Positions 54,364 through 63,756 of a stretch of 64,000 bases of DNA are shown here, piece after piece. The notes under the pieces were generated by a model. It ran no database searches. It saw only the letters and a program-made list of their open reading frames with translations, and was not told the origin of the DNA. How positions within the stretch are numbered: the stretch's first letter is position 1; every line of letters starts with the position of its first letter. Position numbers and translations under genes: made by a program. The stretch covers positions 62,001 to 126,000 of the forward strand of contig JAUXNJ010000047.1 of assembly GCA_030682795.1 (NCBI GenBank), in the 5' to 3' direction. This stretch comes from Sphingobacteriaceae bacterium (GTDB lineage: Bacteria > Bacteroidota > Bacteroidia > UBA7662).

Positions 54364-55760
54364 TTGATGAGTTTTTGTTTTTGCGGTCCGTAGGGCGGGT
54401 ACAGCATTTTGTTCACATTAAAGCGGGTAAACTGATGGAAAACAGACTTTTCATGCGAAAAAGCTTTAAATCCGGCCAAACCATGATAATTGCCTAGGCC
54501 GCTTTGGTTGATTCCTCCAAACGGCAATTCAGGATTGGTAATGTGCACTACCACATCGTTAATACAGCTGCCGCCTGAAGAGGTTTGCTGTAGGATTTGA
54601 TCAATTTTGAAGCTGTTCCTGCTGAAAACGTACAAGGCTAAAGGCTTGTCGTTCGCATTGATGTGGTCGATGGCATCTTGGGTGTGTTTTACGCCAACCA
54701 GCGGTAAAATGGGGCCGAAGATTTCTTCTTGCATCAAGAGCATATCGCTGGTAACTTCGGTTACCACGGTAGGACTAAGTCTCCTGTTTTCGTTGTCAAA
54801 ATGCCCCCCTAACAGTATTTTGGCGCCTTTTTCAGTAGCATCTTGCAATAAATGACGCATTCGCTGGTAGTGTCGCTCGCTCACTATCGCAGACATATCC
54901 ACTGAAGCTTTGCTCTTACTTTCAAAAGTTTCGAGTGCTTTTTCAAGTTCAGCCATAAAAACAGTCGTCATGTCTTTGTTAATGAGCACGTAGTCTGGTG
55001 CGATGCAGGTTTGTCCTGCATTTAAAAACTTGCCCCACATTAATTTAGCAGCAGCGGCTGGTAAATCGGCTGATTCGTCAATAATCGCTGGCGATTTACC
55101 ACCCAATTCTAATGTAACTCCAGCCAAATGCTTGGCCGCAGCCTTCATGATTTCGCGTCCAACTGGGGTGCTGCCCGTAAAAAAGATGTGGTGGAAAGGC
55201 TGTTCGAGCAGCGCTTGCGATACTTCAATGCCACCTTCCACTACTTGTACTTCGTCGGGAGTGAAGGCGCTGGCAATGACTTTGCTGATGATCTTTGCAG
55301 TATGGGTTGTAAACTCAGACGGTTTAATGGTAACCGCATTGCCGGCTGCCACAGCGGCAATCAATGGCGCCAGTGCCAAATAAAAAGGGTAGTTCCATGG
55401 TGCAATGATTAACACCACGCCTTTAGGTTCATAGTGAATTCTAGACTTGCCCAGTAGAAAAGGGAAGTGATTGCTGACTTTTTTAGGTCTCATCCACTTC
55501 GATAAATTCTTCTTGAAGTGTTTGATTTCCATATATAAAGGAGCCAGCTCTGTAAGTTTTACTTCAACTGATGGTTTTTTGAAATCAGCCCACATGGCTT
55601 CAATCAGTGCTTCTTCATGCGCACTAACAGCGGCATGCAAGCGATCAAGTTTAGCGATGCGCTCTTTGGCAGAGGTTAGGCGCAGACTGTGGCTAAAAGC
55701 CAATTGTTTTTGGTACAAAGCCGAAAAGGACAAGTCAACTGAATGCAAGGTGTTTTCCAT
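54339..55760 (-). CDS. Class-3-type aldehyde dehydrogenase
   Basis: The 473-residue NAD(P)-dependent enzyme oxidises aldehydes, in this group often medium- or long-chain fatty aldehydes. Motifs are PKGVVLIIAPWNYPFYLAL, IKPSEFT, FFTGSTPVGREIMKAA, the Glu in TLELGGKSPAIIDE, the catalytic Cys in LNAGQTCIAPDYVL, EEIFGPILP and ELPFGGINQSGLGNYHG. I chose the ATG at 55760 over an upstream one. A hydrophobic or amphipathic C-terminal tail (QKQKLIKWLMKLIK) could associate with membranes. It is the first gene before csaA, downstream of the prfB terminator. Confidence 0.93.
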   Translation of the reverse strand: MENTLHSVDLSFSALYQKQLAFSHSLRLTSAKERIAKLDRLHAAVSAHEEALIEAMWADFKKPSVEVKLTELAPLYMEIKHFKKNLSKWMRPKKVSNHFPFLLGKSRIHYEPKGVVLIIAPWNYPFYLALAPLIAAVAAGNAVTIKPSEFTTHTAKIISKVIASAFTPDEVQVVEGGIEVSQALLEQPFHHIFFTGSTPVGREIMKAAAKHLAGVTLELGGKSPAIIDESADLPAAAAKLMWGKFLNAGQTCIAPDYVLINKDMTTVFMAELEKALETFESKSKASVDMSAIVSERHYQRMRHLLQDATEKGAKILLGGHFDNENRRLSPTVVTEVTSDMLLMQEEIFGPILPLVGVKHTQDAIDHINANDKPLALYVFSRNSFKIDQILQQTSSGGSCINDVVVHITNPELPFGGINQSGLGNYHGLAGFKAFSHEKSVFHQFTRFNVNKMLYPPYGPQKQKLIKWLMKLIK

Positions 55761-55774
55761 GGGATACGAATATA

Positions 55775-55811
55775 CACAAAACAACAAAGGAGAATCAAAT
55801 GATTCCCCTTT
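55775..55811 (-). terminator. Terminator of prfB
   Basis: On the minus strand AAAGGGGAATC pairs with GATTCTCCTTT (one G-U pair) around an ATTT loop, followed by the T-rich tail TTGTTTTG. It starts 14 bases beyond the prfB stop. Confidence 0.75.
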
Positions 55812-55824
55812 GCCAATTTAAACC

Positions 55825-56932
55825 TTAATTTTCTTTGTTATTCAAGGCGCTTTCTTGCTGCTCCATCAAATAAGCTTTGATGAACTCATCTAAATCGCCA
55901 TCCAGCACTGCTTGCACGTTCGAGGTTTCGTAGCCTGAGCGCACATCCTTAATGAGTTTATAGGGATGCAAAACGTACGAACGAATTTGTGAGCCCCACT
56001 CAATTTTTTTCTTAGTGGCTTCAATTGCGTCACGGGCCTCATTGCGCTTGCGTATTTCTAGCTCATAGAGCTGCGATTTTAGCATTTGCATGGCGCGTTC
56101 TTTGTTGCCAATTTGCGAGCGTTCTACCTGACACTGGATTTGAATGCCTGTAGGTTTGTGGGTTAGCTGCACCTTGGTTTCCACCTTGTTTACATTCTGA
56201 CCACCTGCACCTCCAGAACGTGAAGTCTGGATTTCAATGTCAGCCGGATTGATTTCGATTTCAATCGTATCATCTACCAATGGATAGGCGTACACCGACG
56301 CAAAAGAGGTGTGACGACGGGCATTCGAATCAAAAGGGGAGATGCGCACCAAACGATGCACGCCATTTTCGCTCTTCAAATAGCCATAAGCAAAATCGCC
56401 CTGAAACTCCAGTGTAACAGACTTAATACCGGCTTCATCACCATCCTGCAAGTCTAATTCTCGAACTGTATAGCCCTGACGCTCTCCGTACATGATGTAC
56501 ATGCGCATAAGCATCGAGGCCCAGTCTTGACTTTCGGTACCACCTGCGCCAGAGTTGATGGTGAGCACAGCGCTCATTTGGTCTTCCTCACTGCGCAGCA
56601 TGTTTTTGAACTCCAGCTTTTCGAACAATTGGATGGCAGCGTGGTAATGCGCATCTAATTCGTCGGCGCTCAGTTCGCCAGCTTGTTGAAATTCGTAATA
56701 CACCTCTAAATCCCCAAAAGCAGCAGCTCCTTCATCGTACATGGCTACCCATTGCTTGGGCATCTTGACGGATTTCATGAGTTTTTCGGCTTTTTCGGCA
56801 TCATCCCAAAAGCCAGGGGCCGTTGAACGGTCCTCTATGTCTTTGATCGCGGCTAATTTGCTATCGACGTCAAAGATACCTCCTCAGCGCTTCTAATCGC
56901 GCTCTCAAGTCTTCTAAATGCTCTGCTCTCAT
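55825..56932 (-). CDS. prfB: Peptide chain release factor 2 with programmed +1 frameshift
   Basis: RF2 terminates translation at UGA and UAA. The gene starts at the ATG at 56932 and encodes 20 codons ([20 protein letters not shown]). It reaches in-frame TGA at 56872-56870, and a +1 shift then continues at GAC (56871) for 348 more residues to the stop, giving a full-length protein of 368. The main part has the RF2 tripeptide in [15 protein letters not shown], and GGQ at residues 243-245 in [18 protein letters not shown]. Without the shift the downstream ATG at 56778 would give a short protein lacking the N-terminal helices. A -7 promoter element lies 7 bases before the start. Confidence 0.96.
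56869..56884 (-). promoter_or_regulatory. prfB programmed +1 frameshift site (AGGAGG TAT CTT TGA C)
   Basis: Read on the minus strand the site is AGG AGG TAT CTT TGA C: an SD-like hexamer three bases upstream of the slippery CTT, then the TGA stop and C, the known RF2 autoregulatory arrangement. Low RF2 slows reading at TGA and favours slippage from CTT to TTT and reading of GAC. Confidence 0.95.
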
Positions 56933-56939
56933 AAGGCTG

Positions 56940-56947
56940 CAAAGATA
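56940..56947 (-). promoter_or_regulatory. -7 element TATCTTTG before prfB
   Basis: This is an exact TAnnTTTG match ending 7 bases before the prfB ATG at 56932, implying a transcription start within a few bases of the start codon. Confidence 0.5.
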
Positions 56948-56978
56948 GCAATTTAGCTTGAAAGACAGGCTGCAGCTG

Positions 56979-57353
56979 CTACCTTCCCCAATTATTGGGA
57001 AACCATACATCTTCGTAGTGGATGATTTCGGCTGGACTTGGCCTCATAATCACATAAAATAAATCAAATCGAATTTCTCCGTCAAAAGGTCTTTGCTCTA
57101 AAAAGGAGATGGCTGCCTTGGTTAAAGAACGAAATTTTGAACGTGTGACTTTTTGTTCTGGCGGCAGCACATAGCCATTTTCAAAGGTTTTGACCTCTAC
57201 AAAGACCAACATTTCTGCTTTTTTAGCCACCAAATCGAGTTCATAGGGATGAAAACGCCAATTGCGCGCTACAATTTCCCAGCCTTTTTCTTGCAGGTAA
57301 TTAGCCACTAAAGTTTCACCATGCAGTCCGGTTTGCGTATTTTTGGAATTCAT
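56979..57353 (-). CDS. yraN: YraN/UPF0102-family endonuclease-like protein
   Basis: The 124-residue protein has the YraN nuclease-like core: [26 protein letters not shown], the acidic [19 protein letters not shown] (E...D...ExK of the PD-(D/E)XK fold) and [18 protein letters not shown]. The family is widespread but of unknown role, possibly in DNA repair. I chose the ATG at 57353 (MNSKNTQTG). It is divergent from pgi, and a 14-base perfect palindrome lies between the two starts. Confidence 0.9.
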   Translation of the reverse strand: MNSKNTQTGLHGETLVANYLQEKGWEIVARNWRFHPYELDLVAKKAEMLVFVEVKTFENGYVLPPEQKVTRSKFRSLTKAAISFLEQRPFDGEIRFDLFYVIMRPSPAEIIHYEDVWFPNNWGR

Positions 57354-57365
57354 AAGCGTCATCAC

Positions 57366-57379
57366 GACCATTAATGGTC
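57366..57379. promoter_or_regulatory. 14-base perfect palindrome between yraN and pgi
   Basis: GACCATTAATGGTC is self-complementary over its full length and lies 12 bases from the yraN start and 17 bases from the pgi start, a position where a dimeric regulator could act on both genes. The regulator is unknown. Confidence 0.45.
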
Positions 57380-57396
57380 ACTTAAAAATAAAAAGC

Positions 57397-59049
57397 ATGT
57401 TGCCTCGAATCAAGCCGACTAAAACAAATGCGTGGAAACAACTGATAGCACACCAGCAGGATTTTGCAGCCGTGCATATGAAAGAGCTGTTTGCAGCTAA
57501 TCCTAAACGATTCAATCAATTTTCAATCGTTTGGGAGCAGTTTTTAGTGGATTATTCGAAAAACCGAATCAATGAGCACACTATGCAGCATTTATTGGCT
57601 CTGGCCGATGAATGCGGCTTAAAACAAAGCATCCAGGAGCAATTTGAAGGTGCCGCCATTAATGAAACCGAGCAGCGCGCGGTTTTACACACTGCCTTGC
57701 GCAATCGCAGCAATAAGGCGGTTATGGTGGATGGACAAGATGTGATGCCCGATGTAAAGGCTGTTTTGGCTCAAATGAAAGCCTTTAGTCAAGCAGTGAT
57801 TTCAGGCGAATGGAAGGGTTTTACAGGAAAAGCGATTACCGATGTGGTGAATATTGGCATCGGAGGCTCAGACTTAGGTCCCGTAATGGTGACCGAAGCC
57901 CTCAAGGCCTATAAAACACGTCTCAATTTACATTTTGTGTCGAATGTAGATGGCACGCACCTGGCAGAGTGTTTGAAAACGCTTCAACCCGAAACCACTT
58001 TGTTTTTGGTGGCCTCCAAAACTTTTACTACCCAAGAAACCATGACCAATGCGCACAGTGCCCGTACGTGGTTTTTGCAATCGGCCAAAGAAGAAGCTCA
58101 TATTACCAAGCACTTTGCAGCTTTGTCTACAAATACCCAGGCAGTTAAAGCCTTTGGCATTGACCCAGCCAATATGTTTCAGTTTTGGGATTGGGTAGGA
58201 GGGCGCTACAGTTTGTGGTCGGCCATTGGTTTAAGCATTGCTTTAGGGGTTGGTTTCGACAACTTTGAAGTACTCTTGGATGGAGCCCATCGCATGGACC
58301 AGCACTTTTTAGAGGCAGAGTTCGCGCAAAACATCCCCGTATTACTTGCGCTTATAGGTATTTGGAATACGAATTTCTTAGGTGCAACCTCTGAGGCCAT
58401 CTTACCGTACGACCAATACCTACATCGCTTTGCGGCCTATTTCCAGCAAGGAAACATGGAGAGCAACGGCAAAAGTGTAGATCGCACTGGTGAAAAGGTA
58501 GCTTATAGCACCGGTCCTATTATTTGGGGTGAACCAGGCACCAACGGACAACATGCTTTTTACCAACTCATTCACCAAGGCACCCACCTCATTCCTTGCG
58601 ATTTTATTGCGCCGGTGCACAGCCTGAACCCTTTGGGAGATCATCACCCAAAGCTAATGGCCAATTTCTTCGCTCAAACCGAAGCCTTGATGAACGGCAA
58701 AACGCGGGAAGATGTGGAGCGTGAATTGACTAATAACGGCATGAGCAAAGAGGAAATTGATAAGTTGGCTCCCTTTAAAGTATTTAAAGGAAACATACCT
58801 ACTAATTCTATACTTATTGATAAAATCAATCCATTTAACCTTGGAGCACTGGTTGCCATGTACGAACATAAAATTTTTGTACAAGGCGTAATTTGGAATA
58901 TTTACAGTTACGATCAATGGGGAGTGGAGCTAGGTAAACAGCTAGCCGGTGCCATTTTGCCAGAATTACAGCAGGCGGGAGAAGTGAGTCAACACGACAG
59001 CTCAACAAACGGATTGATCAACCATTTTAAACGTCAAGCACGCAAATAG
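57397..59049 (+). CDS. pgi: Glucose-6-phosphate isomerase
   Basis: Pgi interconverts glucose 6-phosphate and fructose 6-phosphate. The 550-residue length is standard. Motifs are [33 protein letters not shown], the family signature [19 protein letters not shown], the catalytic Glu region [29 protein letters not shown], and the C-terminal GVELGKQLA with its binding Lys. The start is the ATG at 57397; an upstream in-frame extension would cross the yraN start. manA follows after 43 bases, giving a hexose-phosphate isomerase pair. Confidence 0.97.
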   Translation: MLPRIKPTKTNAWKQLIAHQQDFAAVHMKELFAANPKRFNQFSIVWEQFLVDYSKNRINEHTMQHLLALADECGLKQSIQEQFEGAAINETEQRAVLHTALRNRSNKAVMVDGQDVMPDVKAVLAQMKAFSQAVISGEWKGFTGKAITDVVNIGIGGSDLGPVMVTEALKAYKTRLNLHFVSNVDGTHLAECLKTLQPETTLFLVASKTFTTQETMTNAHSARTWFLQSAKEEAHITKHFAALSTNTQAVKAFGIDPANMFQFWDWVGGRYSLWSAIGLSIALGVGFDNFEVLLDGAHRMDQHFLEAEFAQNIPVLLALIGIWNTNFLGATSEAILPYDQYLHRFAAYFQQGNMESNGKSVDRTGEKVAYSTGPIIWGEPGTNGQHAFYQLIHQGTHLIPCDFIAPVHSLNPLGDHHPKLMANFFAQTEALMNGKTREDVERELTNNGMSKEEIDKLAPFKVFKGNIPTNSILIDKINPFNLGALVAMYEHKIFVQGVIWNIYSYDQWGVELGKQLAGAILPELQQAGEVSQHDSSTNGLINHFKRQARK

Positions 59050-59092
59050 GAATTTTGTTGAAAGAAAATTGTTTTGAAGATATTGGCGCTAG

Positions 59093-60085
59093 ATGAACAC
59101 AAATTACCCGCTGAAATTTCAGCCCATTTATAAGGAGAAGCTTTGGGGTGGACAAAAAATCAAGTCCATGCTCGGCAAAGACTTTGGCAAGCTACCCAAT
59201 TGCGGAGAAAGTTGGGAGCTTTCGGGTGTAGCTGGCGATGTTTCAGTGGTTGCCAATGGTCCGCTCGCTGGCACAGACCTTAATCAATTGCTAGCCCATG
59301 CTGGAGCTGATTTAATGGGGCAAAGAGTCTATGAGGCCAGTCCCACCGAGTTCCCGCTCCTCATTAAATTTCTAGACGCCAATGAAGACTTGTCTATTCA
59401 AGTGCATCCCAACGACGAACAGGCAAAAGCCATGCATGGCTGTTTGGGCAAAACCGAAATGTGGTACATTCTCCAAGCCGATGCCGATGCCAAATTAATT
59501 GCCGGATTCAATAAAAATACGAGTCGTGAGGAGTACCAAGAGCGCCTGGCCAATAAACGTTTGAAAGAAATTCTCAACGAAGAGCAAGTAGCTTCTGGAG
59601 ATGTGTTCTTCATACCCGCGGGACGCGTGCACACGATTGGAAAAGGCATCCTTCTGGCGGAAATTCAACAAACCAGCGATGTTACTTATCGCATTTACGA
59701 CTTCGACAGGATAGATGCTAATGGCCAAAAGCGTGCATTGCACACTGCTCAAGCACTAGAGGTAATCGACTTCAAGAAGCACGAGCACTATAAATCTACT
59801 TACGACGACCAAGTTGATCGGGTTAATCAGCTTGTTTCAGATGCCTATTTTGAAACCAATAAAATCACTCTTAAGAAGCCGATGCGGCGTGATTTACGTC
59901 AGTTAGATTCCTTTGTAATTTACATTTGCATTGAGGGATTTGGCAGCATTAACGCTGGCGGAACCAGTGTACCCCTTCAACAAGGTGAAACGGTTTTGGT
60001 ACCTGCCTGCATTGCCGATATTCAACTTCAACCTGATGCCCATTTTGGGGTACTCGAAACCTATGTCCCGCTCACCCATGAATAA
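59093..60085 (+). CDS. manA: Class I mannose-6-phosphate isomerase
   Basis: ManA converts mannose 6-phosphate to fructose 6-phosphate, feeding GDP-mannose synthesis or mannose use. The 330-residue zinc enzyme has FQPIYKEKLWGGQKIKSML, the metal ligands in LSIQVHPNDEQAKAMHGCLGKTEMWYIL, the His in FIPAGRVHTIGKGILLAEIQQTSDVTYR and IYDFDR. It is the short type I form usual in this phylum. lipB starts 8 bases before its stop. Confidence 0.95.
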   Translation: MNTNYPLKFQPIYKEKLWGGQKIKSMLGKDFGKLPNCGESWELSGVAGDVSVVANGPLAGTDLNQLLAHAGADLMGQRVYEASPTEFPLLIKFLDANEDLSIQVHPNDEQAKAMHGCLGKTEMWYILQADADAKLIAGFNKNTSREEYQERLANKRLKEILNEEQVASGDVFFIPAGRVHTIGKGILLAEIQQTSDVTYRIYDFDRIDANGQKRALHTAQALEVIDFKKHEHYKSTYDDQVDRVNQLVSDAYFETNKITLKKPMRRDLRQLDSFVIYICIEGFGSINAGGTSVPLQQGETVLVPACIADIQLQPDAHFGVLETYVPLTHE

Positions 60086-60779
60086 TGTAAAGGTGGTAGA
60101 TTTGGGGCGCATGGACTACCAAGCTGCCTGGGACTATCAAGAACAGTTGTTTAGTGCCAAATTGCAGCTTAAGTCTGCCAACCGTGATTTACCCACTGAA
60201 GAGCAACACCTCATTTCGCATGAGTTGCTTTTTGTGGAGCATCCCCATGTTTATACCCTTGGTAAAAGCGGCAAGCCCGAGCATTTGCTGCTTGATGAAG
60301 CCGGACTAAAAGCGGCGGAGGCCACTTACTTTAAAATCAACCGAGGAGGTGACATTACTTATCACGGTCCTGGTCAACTGGTGGTATACCCTATTCTCGA
60401 TTTAGAGCAGTTTAAAACTGATATCCACTGGTATATGCGATCTTTAGAAGAGGCCGTTATTCAAACCATAGCAGAATGGGGCATACAAGGGGGGCGTTAC
60501 ACGGGCTTTACAGGTGTTTGGCTAGATGCTGAAGATGAAGCTAAAGCTAGAAAAATTTGTGCCATGGGTGTTCGCACCAGCCGCTGGATCACGATGCACG
60601 GCATTGCTTTGAATGTAAATACCGACATGGGTTATTTTAAGCACATTGTTCCTTGTGGCATCGACGACAAAGCCGTGGCATCAATGGCGACCGAAATCGG
60701 CGAACGCGTTTCGATGGAGGCTGTCAAAGGACGCTTTCAACAAGCTTTTAGTCAGGTATTTGGTGCTGAATTAAGCTGA
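60078..60779 (+). CDS. lipB: Octanoyltransferase LipB
   Basis: LipB moves octanoyl groups from ACP to lipoyl domains, the first step of lipoate synthesis. The 233-residue product has VEHPHVYTLGKSG, the hallmark RGGDITYHGPGQLVVYPILDL, GVWLDAEDEAKARKICAMGVR (with the catalytic-type Lys), HGIALNVNTDMGYF and the nucleophile Cys in HIVPCGIDDKAVASM. The start is the ATG at 60078, overlapping manA by 8 bases. The lipoyl synthase gene (lipA) is not nearby. Confidence 0.96.
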   Translation: MNNVKVVDLGRMDYQAAWDYQEQLFSAKLQLKSANRDLPTEEQHLISHELLFVEHPHVYTLGKSGKPEHLLLDEAGLKAAEATYFKINRGGDITYHGPGQLVVYPILDLEQFKTDIHWYMRSLEEAVIQTIAEWGIQGGRYTGFTGVWLDAEDEAKARKICAMGVRTSRWITMHGIALNVNTDMGYFKHIVPCGIDDKAVASMATEIGERVSMEAVKGRFQQAFSQVFGAELS

Positions 60780-60850
60780 TTTGTCCTTAAATCCAGCATT
60801 TTTGTAATTTTTCTTGAGAATAACATACACGGCTTTGGCGTTGGAATAGT

Positions 60851-60858
60851 TAGATTTG
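60851..60858 (+). promoter_or_regulatory. -7 element TAGATTTG before the AsmA-like gene
   Basis: This is an exact TAnnTTTG match, 14 bases before the ATG at 60873, implying a leader of about 8-10 bases. A TTTG lies upstream at 60834 with shorter spacing than the usual -33. Confidence 0.45.
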
Positions 60859-60872
60859 TACAAAGCCAGTTT

Positions 60873-63755
60873 ATGTTTAAGAAAATACTCATCGGAATCA
60901 CAGCTTTTGTAGTTCTTTTATTGGCAGCAGCCATTGTTCTTCCTATCATTTACAAGGATAAGATCAAGACCTTAGCTGTTGAAGAAATCAATAAATCACT
61001 GAATGCAACAGTTAGTTTGGGCGATGTAAGTCTCAGTCTTTTCCGCAACTTTCCTAATTTTAGCTTCAGCATGGAGGATTTCACCATCATTAACCATGCG
61101 CCTTTCGAAGGAGATACCTTGGCATATATGGGGGATTTTCGTTTTGAGATTGACTTGATGTCGGTTTTAAAGGGTGAGGACTTAAATATTCGTTCGATTG
61201 CCATCGTTGACGCCAATTTTAACCTCAAAATGTTGGCCGATGAGTCGGTAAACTGGGACATTACCATTCCCGACACCACCACTATTGTTGAAGAAGATAC
61301 AACAGCATCTGCCTTTGCCTTTGGTATTCAAAAATACAGTCTAAAAAACGTAAATCTCACCTATGATGATGCCTTTTATAAGCAAAAAGCAGTCATTAAA
61401 GGTATGGATCATGTAGGAACGGGCGATTTTACCATGGATGATTTTGTGCTTAAAACCATGACTGAAATTGCTTCGCTCGATTATAGCTATGAGGGCGTGA
61501 AGTACATTTCCAAAGCCAAAGGCAAGTTTGATGTGCCCATTGCCATTAATATGCCCGATTTCAGCTTCACTTTTACCGAAAATGATCTCTATCTGAATGA
61601 ATTGAACCTCAAATTTGCTGGGGTAGTAGCCATGCCTGCCGATGACATCAGCATGGATTTGGTCTTTAACACCCCGCAAAGTGATTTTCGCGCGCTGCTT
61701 TCAGTGGTGCCAGGCATCTTTAATGAGTATTTCGCCGACATCAAAACTTCCGGGAAATTCATCTTCGACGGTAAAATGAAAGGGGTGTACAACGATACCA
61801 GCATGCCGGCATTTGACTTCAAATTGATGGTGGATAACGGCTATTTCCAATATCCCGATTTACCCGCCGCAGTTAAGAACATTGTGATGGACTTGCACAT
61901 AGGCAACCCCAATGGCGATTTAGATGCAACGGTAGTTGATTTAAAGAACTTCAGCCTCGATTTAGGCGGCAATCCTTTCAGTATGCGTTTACTCACGAGC
62001 CACCCCATGAGCGACCCACGCATTGATGCAGCACTCAAGGCCAATATCAATTTAGCTGAGGTCAAAAACTGGTATCCAGTAGAGGAGGTTAAAGCACTAG
62101 AAGGCCGTATTTCAGCCGATTTAACCGCCAAAGGCAATATGAGTGCCATCGATCAAAAGCGTTTCAGCGACTTTATTTTGGATGGACAGATGAGTTTAAC
62201 CGATTTCCACACCACTTACGAAGGATTAGAGCAGGGTGTAGATATTAAAAGGGCCAGCATGCGTTTCAGTCCGCAATTTGTCTCCCTCGATGAATTTTCT
62301 GTTCAAATGGGCTCCAGTGATTTCAAAGCCAATGGTCGCATCGACAATCTGGTACAATATTACTTTGATGCGGATGTATTGCGCGGGACATTTAATACGA
62401 CATCGAACTTGTTGAACCTCAATGAGCTCATGGGCGAGGGAGAAGAAGTGAGTGCTGATGCACCAGCCACGGATAGCACCTCTTTAGAAGTTTTTGAGGT
62501 TCCCGCAAACATTGACTTTGCGCTGAATGCCAATTATAAGAAGGTGATTTACGACAACATGGATATTACCAACATGGTTGGGGCTTTGGTTTTGCGAGAT
62601 CAATCTGTTGGTTTTAAAGATGTAAGTATGAATTTATTAGGTGGTACTGTTCAAATGGGTGGATCGTACAATAGCCAGAATATCAAAAAACCAAGTATTG
62701 ACTTCAACTTGGCCTTGCAACAGTTTGGTATGCAAGAAACCTTCAAGACTTTTGTCACCATGCAAAAAGTGGCGCCCATCGCGCAATACACGAGTGGTAA
62801 TTTTAGCACGGGTTTTAATCTTGAAGGCATATTGCTTCAGGACATGACCCCTGATTTAAATACCCTTTCTGGCGGCGGTCTACTTAAAATTCCGAATGCT
62901 ACCATCTCAGGTTATAAACCTTTGGAGAAGCTCGCCGAGGTGGTGAAGATGGATAATCTCCGCAAGATGATGATCAGCGATGTGCAACTGACTTTTGAAT
63001 TTGAAAAAGGCAGGTTGTATGTGCAGCCATTCGACATCAATTATCAAGATATTAAGCTTACCATTTTTGGATCCAACGGCTTTGACCAAACCTTGGATTA
63101 TACCATCAATATGGCGGTTCCGCGTGCCAAACTAGGGGCAGCCAATACCTTTATGCAAGGCCTTTCAAAACAAGCTGCAGGCAAGGGCATCGATATCAAC
63201 CTTTCGCCTGTCATTAATATTAAAATACGAATGACCGGTACCAATACCGATCCAAAGATCACTGCAGATTTAGGCGATATGGCCGGTGATGCCGCTGCCA
63301 ATCTCAAACAGCAGGCTTTGGATGAGTTAGAGCGGCGTAAAAAGGAGTTGGACGACAAAGCTAAGGCAGAAGCCGAGCGTTTGAAAAAAGAGCTCGAAGG
63401 CAAGAAGGACGATGCTGAGAAACGTGCGCGCGAAGAGCTTGAGAAAAAACGCCAGCAAGCCAAGGCTGAAGCAGACAAGATTTTGGCTGATGCCAAGGTT
63501 CAAAGCGATAGACTTAGAGTAGAAGGCAAGCGGGCAGCTGATTTGATTCGCAAGGAGGGAGATGACTCGGCTAAAAAGCTAGTTGCTGAAGCGGGTAACA
63601 ATCCTGTTAAAAAATTAGCAGCTGAGAAGGCTGGGGAGCAATTAAAGAAGCAAGCCGAAACGCGTGCACAGCAAACCGAACAGGAAGCTAACGCTCGGGC
63701 AGATCAGCTGATGGCTGAAGCACAAAAACGTGCTAATCAATTATTGAATCCGTAA
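60873..63755 (+). CDS. AsmA-family protein with long charged C-terminal coiled coil
   Basis: The 960-residue product has an N-terminal membrane anchor (ILIGITAFVVLLLAAAIVLPI) followed by an AsmA-type domain, with the start pattern INKSLNATVSLGDVSLSLFRNFPNFSFSMEDFTI typical of Bacteroidota AsmA proteins, and a repeated beta-rich middle with DIKTSGKFIFDGKMKG and LKIPNATISGYKPLEKLAEVV. AsmA relatives are thought to move phospholipids between membranes. The last ~150 residues are a Lys/Glu/Ala-rich coiled coil (ERRKKELDDKAKAEAERLKK, DKILADAKVQSDRLRVEG). The product would face the periplasm. The next gene starts one base after its stop. Confidence 0.88.
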   Translation: MFKKILIGITAFVVLLLAAAIVLPIIYKDKIKTLAVEEINKSLNATVSLGDVSLSLFRNFPNFSFSMEDFTIINHAPFEGDTLAYMGDFRFEIDLMSVLKGEDLNIRSIAIVDANFNLKMLADESVNWDITIPDTTTIVEEDTTASAFAFGIQKYSLKNVNLTYDDAFYKQKAVIKGMDHVGTGDFTMDDFVLKTMTEIASLDYSYEGVKYISKAKGKFDVPIAINMPDFSFTFTENDLYLNELNLKFAGVVAMPADDISMDLVFNTPQSDFRALLSVVPGIFNEYFADIKTSGKFIFDGKMKGVYNDTSMPAFDFKLMVDNGYFQYPDLPAAVKNIVMDLHIGNPNGDLDATVVDLKNFSLDLGGNPFSMRLLTSHPMSDPRIDAALKANINLAEVKNWYPVEEVKALEGRISADLTAKGNMSAIDQKRFSDFILDGQMSLTDFHTTYEGLEQGVDIKRASMRFSPQFVSLDEFSVQMGSSDFKANGRIDNLVQYYFDADVLRGTFNTTSNLLNLNELMGEGEEVSADAPATDSTSLEVFEVPANIDFALNANYKKVIYDNMDITNMVGALVLRDQSVGFKDVSMNLLGGTVQMGGSYNSQNIKKPSIDFNLALQQFGMQETFKTFVTMQKVAPIAQYTSGNFSTGFNLEGILLQDMTPDLNTLSGGGLLKIPNATISGYKPLEKLAEVVKMDNLRKMMISDVQLTFEFEKGRLYVQPFDINYQDIKLTIFGSNGFDQTLDYTINMAVPRAKLGAANTFMQGLSKQAAGKGIDINLSPVINIKIRMTGTNTDPKITADLGDMAGDAAANLKQQALDELERRKKELDDKAKAEAERLKKELEGKKDDAEKRAREELEKKRQQAKAEADKILADAKVQSDRLRVEGKRAADLIRKEGDDSAKKLVAEAGNNPVKKLAAEKAGEQLKKQAETRAQQTEQEANARADQLMAEAQKRANQLLNP

Positions 63756-63756
63756 A

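Noticed and set aside
56776-56932. prfB looks like a broken gene: a 20-codon piece and a 317-residue piece in different frames
   Set aside because: The junction is the canonical RF2 programmed frameshift sequence, so it is a regulated feature and not a pseudogene or sequencing error.
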